DNA of 64,000 nucleotides from Brevibacillus brevis (GTDB taxonomy: Bacteria; Bacillota; Bacilli; Brevibacillales; Brevibacillaceae). Position 1 is the first letter of the stretch. Every line of letters starts with the position of its first letter. Where the stretch lies: positions 3,358,001 to 3,422,000 of the forward strand of contig NZ_LR134338.1 of the NCBI RefSeq assembly GCF_900637055.1, read 5' to 3'. Of this stretch, positions 42,301-52,224 are shown in pieces. A model generated the notes under the pieces. That model had not been told where the DNA came from. It searched no databases and saw only the letters and a program-made list of their open reading frames with translations. The position numbers were made by a program, and so were the translations under genes.

Positions 42301-43680
42301 CTACTCTTGCAGCGCTTTGGCAAATCCAGAGAGCATGACAACCATATGCGCAATTCCTTCCTCGAAGTCTTTCAAACGGATGGATTCGTTCGGCGCATGT
42401 ACTTTGCAGCCAACCCAGCCTACCCCTGTACTGACAACAGGAAGCTTCAGCTGCTCACCGAAAATATACATCGGGCCCGTGCCTGCCGCGTTTGGAGAAA
42501 GCACTGGTTCATGATCGTAAATGAAGCGAGCCGAATCCAGTACGTGAGCAACAAATGGATGGTGAAAATCGGAGCGGTACGCTTTTTGTCCGTTGATCAT
42601 GGTGACGGTAATATCCGTAAAACCATGCTTCTCCAAATGATTCTCGATGCAATTCATGATGTGCTGTGGATCTTGCCCTGGGACAAGGCGGCAATCCACC
42701 TTGGCCTTCGCGCTTTTCGGCAGTACCGTCTTCGCGCCCTCTCCTGTATAGCCGCTATCCAGACCGCAAATGGTCATGGTCGGGTGAAAAACCATGGCTT
42801 CTCGTGGGTCCACGTTGTTTGCCGCGGTAATCAATGGGCGTTTCAAACCGTATAGCGCTGCTGTCGCCTCTTCACTGAACGGCAATTCGGAAACGACTTT
42901 CTTTTCATCCGCTGTCGGCTCCTCGATCCCATCGAAGAAGCCTTCGACCAAAATCTCGTTTTGCTGATTTTTCATCGTCGCCAATGCCTGTACCAAGCGC
43001 CATGCGGCATTGTCTACATACGCACCGACAGAGGAGTGCATGTCGATATCTGCTCCAACGCAGGTCAGCTCTAGGTACGCCATTCCTTTGATCCCGGCAA
43101 CCATGCTGATGCGCTCATTTTCGTCCTTTCCACCGAATTCCCAAATGCAGGCATCCGCCTGGAAAAGATCCTTGTACGCTCGAAGGTATGGCTCCAGATT
43201 CGGACTGCCGATCTCCTCTTCTCCTTCGATCAGGAACTTGATGTTGCAAGGCAAACCGCCCGCTTGCTGCTGCAAAATGTGAATCGCCGTCAGACGTGCG
43301 ACGAGATCACCTTTATTGTCGGCAGCACCACGCGCATACAGCTTTCCATCGATTATCGTAGGGTCAAACGGCTCCGTGGTCCACTCATGAAACGGCTCAG
43401 GTGGTTGAACATCGTAATGATCGTAAAACAGGATCGTTTTGCTGGCGTCTCCTTCACTGCCTGCTGCAAAAAACGCATACACAACGGGATTGCCGCCAAG
43501 ATTGTCGAGTACCTTTGTCTCACCGCCAACTTCATGAATCATCTTGACCACGTATTCAACCGTCTCTGGGATGGCCTTATGCTGTGCGGATACCGTAGGA
43601 AAACGCAAATATTGCTTCAGCTTCTCGATTGCATGCGGCAAATTTTCTTGCACGATACCTAAAACTTGTTCTTTGTTCAC
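42301..43680 (-). CDS. M20 family dipeptidase
   Basis: A 459-residue metallopeptidase cleaving dipeptides. Seen: FYDHYDVQPPEP (metal His and catalytic Asp), GAADNKGDL, and EGEEEIGSPNLEP (catalytic Glu, metal Glu), with a central dimerisation domain around SSVGAYVDNAAWRL. The start is GTG 43680, after AGGAGGTG. It is the last gene of a series: oligopeptide importer, two S9 peptidases, this dipeptidase. That suggests stepwise breakdown of imported peptides. Confidence 0.94.
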   Translation of the reverse strand: MNKEQVLGIVQENLPHAIEKLKQYLRFPTVSAQHKAIPETVEYVVKMIHEVGGETKVLDNLGGNPVVYAFFAAGSEGDASKTILFYDHYDVQPPEPFHEWTTEPFDPTIIDGKLYARGAADNKGDLVARLTAIHILQQQAGGLPCNIKFLIEGEEEIGSPNLEPYLRAYKDLFQADACIWEFGGKDENERISMVAGIKGMAYLELTCVGADIDMHSSVGAYVDNAAWRLVQALATMKNQQNEILVEGFFDGIEEPTADEKKVVSELPFSEEATAALYGLKRPLITAANNVDPREAMVFHPTMTICGLDSGYTGEGAKTVLPKSAKAKVDCRLVPGQDPQHIMNCIENHLEKHGFTDITVTMINGQKAYRSDFHHPFVAHVLDSARFIYDHEPVLSPNAAGTGPMYIFGEQLKLPVVSTGVGWVGCKVHAPNESIRLKDFEEGIAHMVVMLSGFAKALQE

Positions 43681-43711
43681 GATCGGGCACCTCCTACTGG
43701 CATTTACCTGC

Positions 43712-45727
43712 TTATTCGACTTTCTCTTTTTGGTGTGCAACCAAATAACTGTCAAACCAATCTGTGGTATATTGCAGTCTCAACACGCGTTGCTCAGGAT
43801 CACCACTGCGGGAAAGCTCATGACTGGCACCCGGGAAGCGGATAAACGACACCGGAGCCTTGCCTTGATGCTTCAAGGTTACATAAAGCTGCTCGGCCTG
43901 TTCGATTGGGCAGCGGTAGTCATGTTCTCCATGCATGATCAGCAGAGGCGTCTCCATGTTCTCCACTAAGCGAATCGGTGAATGCTGCCACATTTTTTCC
44001 GGATTTGTGAATGGGTTTGCCTGAATCTCCTCGGCAGTAAAGTAATAACCGATATCACTGACACCGTAGAAGCTTACCCAGTTGCAAATACTCCGATCGG
44101 TTACACCCGCTTTGAATCGATTTGTTTTGCCGACGATCCAGTTTGTCATGAAGCCACCGTAGCTGCCGCCTGCGACACCCAAGCGATCTTCATCGACAAA
44201 ATCAAAATGATCGCATGCATATTGCACGGCCGTCATCAAATCGCGGTAGTCGTTCCCTCCATAGTCACCGCAGCACGCCTGAACAAAACGCTCTCCGTAG
44301 CCAAAGCTCCCTCTCGGATTCGTATACAGTACGGCGTAGCCTTTTGCAGCGAGTAGCTGGAACTCGTGGAAGAACGTATTTCCGTACATGGAATGTGGCC
44401 CGCCATGAATTTGCAGAACCATCGGATATTTTTTTCCTTCTTCAAAACCGACAGGCTTAAGCATCCAACCGTGAAGCTTCCAGCCATCCTTTGCAACAAA
44501 TTCAATTTCTTCCGGAACAGGGAGCTCAATGCCCGCAAATAGCTCTTCATTCAGCGCTGTTAGACGTTTTTCTTCTCCGTCCTTCAGACTTACTTGATAC
44601 AAATCACCCGGAGTAAACGGATCACTGATGGCAGCAACCACTGTTTGTTCATTTTCATGCAGCGAAAAGCCGTAAATATTCCGGTTGCCCGCTACAACAT
44701 TCGTGACTTGTCCGTCCAGCGTTACGTGATAAATGCCAGAATTTCCTCGCTCACTTGCGATGAAATACATGCCTCTTCCGTCTGCTGTCCATACAGCGCC
44801 AGGATTCGGGTGACCTGGCGAGCGCATGTCTCCGATGGTGGAATCGCCAACCTGTACGTCCCAATCAGCCGTGATGCATGAATAGTCGTCCTTTTCAAAA
44901 TCATACACCCAGATGCGCTTTTGCGCCGCGTGCAAATGCGTGTCCAATTCACTTCCGATATACGCTAGCTTTTTGCCGTCATGTGACCAGGTTGGATAGG
45001 CAAAAGTCCCCTTGCTGTTCGTCAGCTTTTTCCATTCTCCCCCTTCCGAAGGGATGAGAAAAACGTCGATGCTATGCTGAAAATCAGGATCTTCTGCTCG
45101 GTTCGCCGTAACGGCGAGCCACTTTCCATCCGGGGACCAGGAGCCAATCGTATGATTGTAAGGTCCATCGCTGAGTGGTGTAACCTCGCCTGTTTCTACA
45201 TGGACAATGGCCAGCTGCTTGTTTTTCTCATAAATGAACCCGAGATCATCGGATTTGTACTTCATTCTTCCGACTTGAATGGCTTTGGCATTTACTTTTT
45301 CCTCGGTTCCCTCCAGGTCTGCGAATGTTTCACCTGCATCCAGGATCGACGAGAAGACAATGTATTGGCCGTCAGGCGACCAAGTCGGGTTGCTGACGCC
45401 GTTTTTGCAATGTGTGAGCTGCCTTGCTTCTCCTCCGTTTGCATCAATCAGCCAAATCTGTGGTTTTCCAGAGCGATTCGAGACAAAGCTAATCTTTGAA
45501 CCATCCGGAGACCAGCGCGGGAAGGTGTCGCGGGAGCCAGACGTCAGGGGCTGTGGATCATCCGTATCTAATCTTCGTAAAAACAAGTGATTTTGGTATG
45601 CGTGGGACTCGTCGATTTGATTTTCCACATAGGCAAGTGTTTTTCCGTCTGGTGATAGCTGCGGATCGCTCGCATACCGCATTTGATACAAATCTTCTGC
45701 CGTAATGCCTCTTTTGACTTGCGTCAT
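43712..45727 (-). CDS. S9 family prolyl oligopeptidase-type peptidase (1)
   Basis: A 671-residue peptidase. Seen: an N-terminal beta-propeller with repeated SPDGK/WSPDG blades (PQLSPDGKTLAYVEN; FPRWSPDGSKISFV) and a C-terminal alpha/beta hydrolase with GGSYGGFMTNW (Ser), GEHDYRCPIEQ (Asp) and GASHELS (His). Family knowledge: acylaminoacyl-peptidase/DPP-like enzymes remove N-terminal units from short peptides. ATG 45727 follows GAGGAGTG, five bases after the previous stop. It has no signal peptide, so it acts in the cytoplasm. Confidence 0.94.
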   Translation of the reverse strand: MTQVKRGITAEDLYQMRYASDPQLSPDGKTLAYVENQIDESHAYQNHLFLRRLDTDDPQPLTSGSRDTFPRWSPDGSKISFVSNRSGKPQIWLIDANGGEARQLTHCKNGVSNPTWSPDGQYIVFSSILDAGETFADLEGTEEKVNAKAIQVGRMKYKSDDLGFIYEKNKQLAIVHVETGEVTPLSDGPYNHTIGSWSPDGKWLAVTANRAEDPDFQHSIDVFLIPSEGGEWKKLTNSKGTFAYPTWSHDGKKLAYIGSELDTHLHAAQKRIWVYDFEKDDYSCITADWDVQVGDSTIGDMRSPGHPNPGAVWTADGRGMYFIASERGNSGIYHVTLDGQVTNVVAGNRNIYGFSLHENEQTVVAAISDPFTPGDLYQVSLKDGEEKRLTALNEELFAGIELPVPEEIEFVAKDGWKLHGWMLKPVGFEEGKKYPMVLQIHGGPHSMYGNTFFHEFQLLAAKGYAVLYTNPRGSFGYGERFVQACCGDYGGNDYRDLMTAVQYACDHFDFVDEDRLGVAGGSYGGFMTNWIVGKTNRFKAGVTDRSICNWVSFYGVSDIGYYFTAEEIQANPFTNPEKMWQHSPIRLVENMETPLLIMHGEHDYRCPIEQAEQLYVTLKHQGKAPVSFIRFPGASHELSRSGDPEQRVLRLQYTTDWFDSYLVAHQKEKVE

Positions 45728-45732
45728 ACTAA

Positions 45733-47535
45733 TCACTCCTCGATTTTATTGGTGGATGCAAGTTGCTCCAAAAAGAACTGGGAAATCTTTTGATTCAACG
45801 TGATGTGATTGTCTAGCTTTTCGGTAAAGTGACCTTCATCCTCAAATATGTGCAAATCGACTTCTTGTCCCCTGCCTCTCATATCTGCTACGAGCTGTTC
45901 TGCTTCGCTGACAGGAACACGCGTATCATTGCGCCCGTGGAATACAAGCAGGGGAGCCGTGATCTTATGGGAATGATTCAAAGGAGCAATTTCTTCAAAA
46001 AAGTCATCGTCTTCGCCGAGGAACCCGTATTCCACCTCACGCAATCTCCGTCTCCATGCCCCGGTGTTCTCCAGAAAGGTTTTGAAGTGGGAAATCCCCA
46101 CAATATCAACACCTGCGGCCCACAGATCAGGGTAATGCGTAAGCGCAGCCAGTGTCATGAAGCCTCCGTAGCTGCGGCCCATGATGCCGATCGCATTCGG
46201 GTCAACGCTTGGGCGGTTGCCTAAATCTTTGACCAGCCAAGCCAAATCTGCTACAGAATCCATCCGTTTGCGACGATCATCGAGCTGGACATATTCCCGA
46301 CCGTAGCCCATACTGCCGCGAACATTCGGCGCTACTACCGTAAAGCCTTCGTTCGCCAAAAATTGAAAAACGGGATGATACTCCGGTCGAATTTGGCTCT
46401 CTGGCCCGCCATGGACGTAGACGACGACTGGTTTTTTCTCTGCTTTTTCAGCTGTATCTTTCGCATACAGAAAGTACGGCACCTCCAAGCCATCAAAAGA
46501 GTGAAAGCTACACAATTCCGGCTCGATGAGTTTATCCTCCAAAACATCGGATTGACCAATGTTCGTCACACGTCGGCTGGTTTGCTCTGAGATTGAGTAC
46601 GTCCATATGTCGCCTGGAAGTGTAGGACTTTTCAGTGTATAGGCGAGCTGATCATCACTCACCCACGCCAAGGAAGAGATCACTCCACTCGGTGCTTTCT
46701 CCACCCGCTCCCAGCGTTGCTCTGTCAAGGAATAGAGAGCAAGAACGGAGTAGCCTCCTTCATTGATTGTGAAGGCAAGCATCGTCTCATCAGGGGATAA
46801 TTTGGTCTCCTCGATGTCCCATTTCGGGTCATGCACCAATTGGTCCAGCTCTCCTGTATACAGTGAAAAGCGGCACAACGCTTTCGTATTTTCATCGCGG
46901 TCGGTTACAAGATATCCCACCTGACCGTCTTTAGACAGTGCCAAGGAATGGTAGCGCGCATGTTTGCTGCAAATGGCGAGCTTTTGTGCTTCCTTCGTTT
47001 GCAGATTCAACAAATACAGGCAATTGTCAATGTTGGTCTCCTGCACGCTGAAAATGAGTCCTGTCCCGTCTGGCAGCCAGCCAATTGGATCTGTCCGCCC
47101 GTCATAGCGGAAGACTTCCTCATACGCACCACTCTCGACATCCTGTACAAAAATATCAAAGCTCCGCGGATTGCGACGATTACTGGACCACGCGATCTTT
47201 TGCCCACACAAAGACCAGCCTCCCAAATAGTGAAAATAAGCGGGAGCGTCTGTCAGCGGCTTCACGACTGCACCATTTTCTGTTAACAAAAAGAATTGCT
47301 GCCGCTCGTCTCCCTTGTTGTCCATACCAACAATCGTTTTCGTTCCACACGGAGAATGGTCAATTTCTACCACACGATCAGGCAAAAAGGTCACTTGCTC
47401 CGATTGGTTGGACTCTTCATTCCAGCGCCACAACTGTGCGATACCTGTCAGCTTCGTTAAAAAGGTAATCTCTCTACGCTGCGGTACCACCTTCAATTGA
47501 TAGGCGGATTTCACTTGCAGATAGTCCAAAATCAC
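45733..47535 (-). CDS. S9 family prolyl oligopeptidase-type peptidase (2)
   Basis: A 600-residue cytoplasmic peptidase. Seen: a beta-propeller N-terminal half and a catalytic domain with VVYVHGGPESQ, GRSYGGFMTLAAL (Ser), HGRNDTRVPVSEA (Asp) and DEGHFTEK (His). The start is GTG 47535, preceded by AAAGGATG. It is translated just upstream of the first S9 gene, with only five bases between. The two differ enough to suggest different peptide preferences. Confidence 0.93.
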   Translation of the reverse strand: MILDYLQVKSAYQLKVVPQRREITFLTKLTGIAQLWRWNEESNQSEQVTFLPDRVVEIDHSPCGTKTIVGMDNKGDERQQFFLLTENGAVVKPLTDAPAYFHYLGGWSLCGQKIAWSSNRRNPRSFDIFVQDVESGAYEEVFRYDGRTDPIGWLPDGTGLIFSVQETNIDNCLYLLNLQTKEAQKLAICSKHARYHSLALSKDGQVGYLVTDRDENTKALCRFSLYTGELDQLVHDPKWDIEETKLSPDETMLAFTINEGGYSVLALYSLTEQRWERVEKAPSGVISSLAWVSDDQLAYTLKSPTLPGDIWTYSISEQTSRRVTNIGQSDVLEDKLIEPELCSFHSFDGLEVPYFLYAKDTAEKAEKKPVVVYVHGGPESQIRPEYHPVFQFLANEGFTVVAPNVRGSMGYGREYVQLDDRRKRMDSVADLAWLVKDLGNRPSVDPNAIGIMGRSYGGFMTLAALTHYPDLWAAGVDIVGISHFKTFLENTGAWRRRLREVEYGFLGEDDDFFEEIAPLNHSHKITAPLLVFHGRNDTRVPVSEAEQLVADMRGRGQEVDLHIFEDEGHFTEKLDNHITLNQKISQFFLEQLASTNKIEE

Positions 47536-47585
47536 GAGAAATCATCCTTTCCTCTTTTGCTAGATGTACGTTGGAGTATGTAAAG

Positions 47586-47613
47586 AGAAAAAAGAGGAGA
47601 AGCTCCTCTTTTT
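47586..47613 (-). terminator. Terminator immediately after oppA
   Basis: AAAGAGGAG pairs with CTCCTCTTT around a 3-nt loop, with T runs on the minus strand. It begins two bases after the oppA stop and likely lowers, rather than blocks, expression of the peptidase genes. Confidence 0.8.
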
Positions 47614-47615
47614 TT

Positions 47616-49244
47616 CTATTTTTTTGTTGCCCAGCGAGCACTTGGGAACGCGTTGACTGGATAGGTGAGCCCTTCCAAGTTCGGTTTCACCAAATAGTTT
47701 TGCTGGTAGTGGTAAACTGGAATGAATGGCATTTCATCCATCAAAATGGCTTCTGCCTGATGAAGCAGTTCCATACGCTTGTTCGGGTCTTGCTCAACTT
47801 TTGCCGCCATATTCAACTGATCATACTCTTTGTTCACCCAACCAGTACGGTTGTTCGGGCTTTCACCCAAATAGTAATCGAGGTTAAACGCAGGGTCGTT
47901 GATTTGACCTACCCAGCCCATACGGCCCATTTGATAGTTCTTTTGTTTCGTTGTATCCAGATACACTTTCCACTCTTGGTTTGTCATTTTCACTTCTACG
48001 CCCAAGTTTTTCTTGAGCATTTCCTGGATCGCTTGCGCTATTTTCTTGTGGCTTTCATCGGTGTTGTACATGAGTGTAACTTCTGGCAGTGTGGACCAGC
48101 CTTCTTCTTGCATACCTTCAGCCAGCAACTTCTTCGCTGCTTCGTAATCTTCCTTGAAGTAGTCTCCGCCCTCTTCGCGGAAGTCTTTTCCATTTGGTTG
48201 CATCGCTCCACGCGGAACCATGGAGTAAGCTGGTGTCTCTCCGCCTTGGCTTACCATTTCTGACAATGCTTTACGGTCAAGCGACATCGCGAATGCTTTG
48301 CGAACCTTTTTATTCGTAAATGGCTCTTTCGTTACGTTAAACATGTACATGTACGTACCGTAGTAAGGAACGGATTTAAAGTCTGGACTCGATTTTTCTT
48401 GGGCGAGGATGTCAGATGGCATCTCTTTGTTGAAGTCGAGCTCACCGCTCTTGTACATCTGATAAGCTGTCGTGGCGTCATTCACCATTTTCCAGGTGAT
48501 CTTTTCCATTTTTACGTCCGCTTTGTTCCAATAATGCTCGTTCTTTTCAATCACGAGCTCGGAGTCATGCTTCCAGGATACGAGCTTGTAAGCACCATTG
48601 GAGATGTAGGTGTCCGCATTTGCTGCCCATTTTGGATTGGCTTCCGCCTGCTTCTTGTTGATTGGGTGCCAGTAACGAGTAGCCAGCATTTTGTCAAAGT
48701 ATGAAGTCGGTGCAACCAGCTCGATTTCGAGCGTTTTTGCATCTACAGCCTTAATACCTACATCTTCTGCTTTTCCTGTGCCCTTGTTGTATGCTTCTGC
48801 TCCTTTAATGTAATAGAGCAGGTAAGCCGTAGTCGAAGCAGTTGCTGGATCAAGATGCTTCATATATGTGTAGGCAAAATCCTCAGCTGTCACCGGCTCG
48901 CCGTTGGTCCATTTCACATCGTCGCGCAAAATGAACGTGTACTTCAGCTTGTCATCCGACAGCTTCACTTCCTTGGCTTGTCCCAAGATCGGATTGCCGT
49001 CCTTATCCTTGGTGTACAAGCCCTCTCCCAAATGATCCATGATCCAGAAGGACGTGGTATCCGTCGAGGTGAGCGGGTTCAAGTCTGGCGGCTCAGACTT
49101 GGCATTGAACACTACTTCTTGTTTGGCAGCAGCGCCTGGGGTAGTGGTACCTCCAGTCGATGCTGACTCGCCACTACCGCCGCAACCAGCCAGAGCCGGA
49201 ATGACGAGCGAGAGCGACAGGGCAAAGGCAGCTAATTTCTTCAC
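47616..49244 (-). CDS. oppA: Oligopeptide-binding lipoprotein OppA
   Basis: A 542-residue peptide receptor. Seen: a signal segment with lipobox LAGC, an acidic-neutral spacer, family motifs LNPLTSTDTTSFWIMDHLGEG and WTNGEPVTAEDFAYTYMKHL, and a C-terminal lobe. The start is GTG 49244 after AGGGGGAA. It is the fifth gene of the opp operon, after oppF, and supplies the external receptor for the OppBCDF importer. Peptide length preference cannot be read. Confidence 0.93.
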   Translation of the reverse strand: MKKLAAFALSLSLVIPALAGCGGSGESASTGGTTTPGAAAKQEVVFNAKSEPPDLNPLTSTDTTSFWIMDHLGEGLYTKDKDGNPILGQAKEVKLSDDKLKYTFILRDDVKWTNGEPVTAEDFAYTYMKHLDPATASTTAYLLYYIKGAEAYNKGTGKAEDVGIKAVDAKTLEIELVAPTSYFDKMLATRYWHPINKKQAEANPKWAANADTYISNGAYKLVSWKHDSELVIEKNEHYWNKADVKMEKITWKMVNDATTAYQMYKSGELDFNKEMPSDILAQEKSSPDFKSVPYYGTYMYMFNVTKEPFTNKKVRKAFAMSLDRKALSEMVSQGGETPAYSMVPRGAMQPNGKDFREEGGDYFKEDYEAAKKLLAEGMQEEGWSTLPEVTLMYNTDESHKKIAQAIQEMLKKNLGVEVKMTNQEWKVYLDTTKQKNYQMGRMGWVGQINDPAFNLDYYLGESPNNRTGWVNKEYDQLNMAAKVEQDPNKRMELLHQAEAILMDEMPFIPVYHYQQNYLVKPNLEGLTYPVNAFPSARWATKK

Positions 49245-49280
49245 GTTGTTTCCCCCTATATATTAAGATAGAAAATCGAA

Positions 49281-50228
49281 CTACTGATAGAGATGACAAG
49301 CGACCCAATGGTTCGGTGCGGCTTCCTGCCATTCAGGAACCTGTGCCGCGCATTGCTCCATGGCCTTCGGGCATCTTGTTCGGAAAACACAACCGCTTGG
49401 AGCGTTGGCAGGACTCGGCAAATCGCCCTGCAAAATGATGCGCTCACGTTTGATCGTCGGATCAGGAATCGGAATCGAGGACAACAACGCTTGTGTATAT
49501 GGATGAAGTGGCTTTGCGTACAACTCGAAGCTGTTTGCCATTTCTACCATTTTGCCGAGGTACATCACTCCGATTCGAGTGGAAATATGCTTCACCATGG
49601 ACAGATCGTGGGCGATAAACAAGTAAGTCAGCCCCCTGTCCTGCTGCAAGTCTTCCAAAAGATTCACGACCTGGGCTTGAATCGACACATCAAGCGCCGA
49701 AATCGGTTCATCCGCGATGATAAATTCCGGTTCGACCGCAAGTGCTCGGGCAATCCCGATCCGCTGCCTTTGGCCTCCGCTGAATTCATGAGGGAATCGG
49801 CTCGCATGTTCCTTAGACAAGCCAACCAGCTCCAGCAATTCTTTGACCCGATCCGCTCTTGCACCACGGGACAAGCCATGAATATCCAAGCCCTCCGCAA
49901 TAATGTCCATGACGGTCATGCGCGGATTCAGACTTGCTTGCGGGTCTTGAAAAATCATTTGGACGTCGCGGTGGAACTGCTCTGCGTCTTTCCCTTTTAG
50001 ACGGTGTGCATTTTTGCCTTTGAACAAAACTTCTCCATCTGTATTTTCATAGAGGCGAATCATCGTTCTGCCTAATGTCGACTTTCCGCAGCCGCTCTCC
50101 CCGACAAGCCCAAGCGTCTCGCCGCGATTAATCGTGAAGGTAACGCCGTCGACCGCCTTTAGCGTAACTCCATTACCGATCTCAAAATGCTTTTTTAGAT
50201 TTTTGACTTCAACCAACGCTTGGCTCAT
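49281..50228 (-). CDS. oppF: Oligopeptide ABC transporter ATPase OppF
   Basis: A 315-residue ATPase. Seen: Walker [24 protein letters not shown] (Q-loop), signature [10 protein letters not shown], Walker [13 protein letters not shown], and a C-terminal OppF/DppF cysteine cluster region ([14 protein letters not shown]) that can bind an iron-sulfur cluster in relatives. ATG 50228 directly follows the oppD stop. It pairs with OppD to drive the permease. Confidence 0.95.
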   Translation of the reverse strand: MSQALVEVKNLKKHFEIGNGVTLKAVDGVTFTINRGETLGLVGESGCGKSTLGRTMIRLYENTDGEVLFKGKNAHRLKGKDAEQFHRDVQMIFQDPQASLNPRMTVMDIIAEGLDIHGLSRGARADRVKELLELVGLSKEHASRFPHEFSGGQRQRIGIARALAVEPEFIIADEPISALDVSIQAQVVNLLEDLQQDRGLTYLFIAHDLSMVKHISTRIGVMYLGKMVEMANSFELYAKPLHPYTQALLSSIPIPDPTIKRERIILQGDLPSPANAPSGCVFRTRCPKAMEQCAAQVPEWQEAAPNHWVACHLYQ

Positions 50229-51248
50229 CTACGCCTGCCTCCCTGCTGCCACCAATTCTTCCAGCTTCGGTGCCCGTGGATCATGTAGCCAGCATGCAGC
50301 TTGGTGACCCTCGGTGAATGTGGAAGCGTCCGGCATTTGCTGCTCGCATATTTCCATCGCAAACTGACAACGCGGAGCGAAAGGACAACCTTTTGGCGGG
50401 TGGAATAAATCTGGCGGCGTTCCCTCAATGGGTACCAGGCGTTCCTTTTCCACACCATCGATCCGCGGCAGCGAACGCATCAAGCCCCATGTGTACGGAT
50501 GCTTCGGATTTGCGAAAATATCTTCTACCTTGCCTGTTTCCACCACAATTCCTGCATACATAACCACGGCTCGGTGCGCGATTTCGGCTACGACACCCAA
50601 GTCATGTGTAATCATCACGATGGAGAGCTGCTGCTTTTCCTGCAATTCTCGGAGCAAGTCCAGGATTTGTGCTTGAATCGTTACATCCAATGCTGTCGTC
50701 GGTTCATCTGCAATGACGAGCTTTGGATTATTGGCGAGTGCAATCGCGATGACGACACGTTGCCGCATTCCCCCGGAAAACTCATGCGGGTATTGATCGA
50801 CTCGTTTTTCCGGATCGGGGATACCGACCAGACGAAGCATCTCCATCGCTTTTTTACGCGCCTCTTCTTTGCTGACCTGATGGGTACGAACAAATCCCTC
50901 GACGATTTGGGCCCCAACCTTCATCGTCGGGTTGAGTGCCGTCATCGGGTCCTGGAAGACCATCCCGATCTCGGCCCCACGAACCGAAAGCAATTCCTTC
51001 TTGCTCATCCCCGTGATGACTTTTCCGTCAAAACGAATCTGACCATCCACGATTCTTCCTGGCGGGTTCGGGATTAAGCCCATGATCGCTTGGGCGGTTA
51101 CACTCTTCCCACAGCCGCTCTCTCCCACTACTGCAAGCGTCTCGCCACGATCAACATGAAAGGTAACTCCCCGTACAGCCTGTACCTCTCCACCGTACGT
51201 TTTGAAATGTACGCGGAGGTTTTCTACTTGTAGCAAATGATCCGCCAT
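50229..51248 (-). CDS. oppD: Oligopeptide ABC transporter ATPase OppD
   Basis: A 339-residue ATPase. Seen: Walker [22 protein letters not shown], signature FSGGMRQRV, Walker B LVIADEPTTALD, and the C-terminal CPFAPRCQFAMEIC cysteine region. AGGAGG precedes ATG 51248; the frame further upstream has no site. Partner of OppF. Confidence 0.95.
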   Translation of the reverse strand: MADHLLQVENLRVHFKTYGGEVQAVRGVTFHVDRGETLAVVGESGCGKSVTAQAIMGLIPNPPGRIVDGQIRFDGKVITGMSKKELLSVRGAEIGMVFQDPMTALNPTMKVGAQIVEGFVRTHQVSKEEARKKAMEMLRLVGIPDPEKRVDQYPHEFSGGMRQRVVIAIALANNPKLVIADEPTTALDVTIQAQILDLLRELQEKQQLSIVMITHDLGVVAEIAHRAVVMYAGIVVETGKVEDIFANPKHPYTWGLMRSLPRIDGVEKERLVPIEGTPPDLFHPPKGCPFAPRCQFAMEICEQQMPDASTFTEGHQAACWLHDPRAPKLEELVAAGRQA

Positions 51249-51276
51249 GTCTGATCCTCCTATCTTCGTGGCGAGG

Positions 51277-52221
51277 TTACTCGCGAATTCTTGGGTCCAA
51301 TGCGTCCTGCAAGCCATCACCGAAGACGTTGAAGGCAAACATCGTCAAAGATATCATCAAAGCCGGGAAGAAAAGTCTCCACCAATCCCCTGTCAAAATG
51401 ACGCCGAGTGCATCGTTCGTCATCGTTCCCCAGCTAGCGATTGGCGCTTGCACACCCAACCCCAAAAAACTGAGGAAAGATTCTGCAAATATCGCCGACG
51501 GAATGGTAAACGTCAAGTTCACGATGATGACTCCGATGGTGTTCGGAATCAGGTGGCGTAACAGAATGCGAGGGAATTTGGCACCCAGCACTTGTGCAGC
51601 CATGATGAACTCCTGGTTTTTCAATTGCAGGATTTGTCCCCGAACGAGACGAGCCATCCCAACCCAACCGGTTGCGGACAACGCGATGATGATGGTAACA
51701 ATTCCAGGCTCCATGACAACCATCAGCATGATTACCACGAGCAGGTACGGCAGTCCGTACAATACCTCAATCAATCGCATGATGATCGTATCGATTCGGT
51801 CTCCCTTTTTGCCTCGACCAGCCATGTATCCGGCAATACCGCCGACGGTCACACCAATGATCAAGTCAATTAACGCTGCCGAGATTCCGATAATGAGTGA
51901 AATCCGCGCTCCGTACCATGTCCGTGAAAACATGTCGCGTCCCAGCTCATCTGTTCCGAACCAATGCTCGCTCGAAATTTCCTGATTCGCATTCAAGAGA
52001 CTCTGATCGGAATAGCTGTACGGAACGAGATGTGGTCCAATAATCGCCATAGCGATCAGCATAATAATCAGGGTCAAGCCCACCATCGCCAGCTTATTTC
52101 TGACGAGCTTTCTCGTTACTTGTTGAAAATGAGTCAGGCTCGGTCGCATCTGGGCGATCTGTCCATCTGCTTTTTGAGCTCTAGGTCGAAACAACTCATT
52201 TACTGATTGATCTACCGCCAT
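51277..52221 (-). CDS. oppC: Oligopeptide ABC transporter permease OppC
   Basis: A 314-residue inner-membrane permease. Seen: an N-terminal cytoplasmic arm, a periplasmic-facing NQEISSEHWFGTDELGRDMF motif and the ATPase-contact loop (FPRILLRHLIPNTIGVI), with about six membrane helices. GGGAGGTAG precedes the ATG, four bases after oppB ends. Confidence 0.95.
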   Translation of the reverse strand: MAVDQSVNELFRPRAQKADGQIAQMRPSLTHFQQVTRKLVRNKLAMVGLTLIIMLIAMAIIGPHLVPYSYSDQSLLNANQEISSEHWFGTDELGRDMFSRTWYGARISLIIGISAALIDLIIGVTVGGIAGYMAGRGKKGDRIDTIIMRLIEVLYGLPYLLVVIMLMVVMEPGIVTIIIALSATGWVGMARLVRGQILQLKNQEFIMAAQVLGAKFPRILLRHLIPNTIGVIIVNLTFTIPSAIFAESFLSFLGLGVQAPIASWGTMTNDALGVILTGDWWRLFFPALMISLTMFAFNVFGDGLQDALDPRIRE

Positions 52222-52224
52222 TGG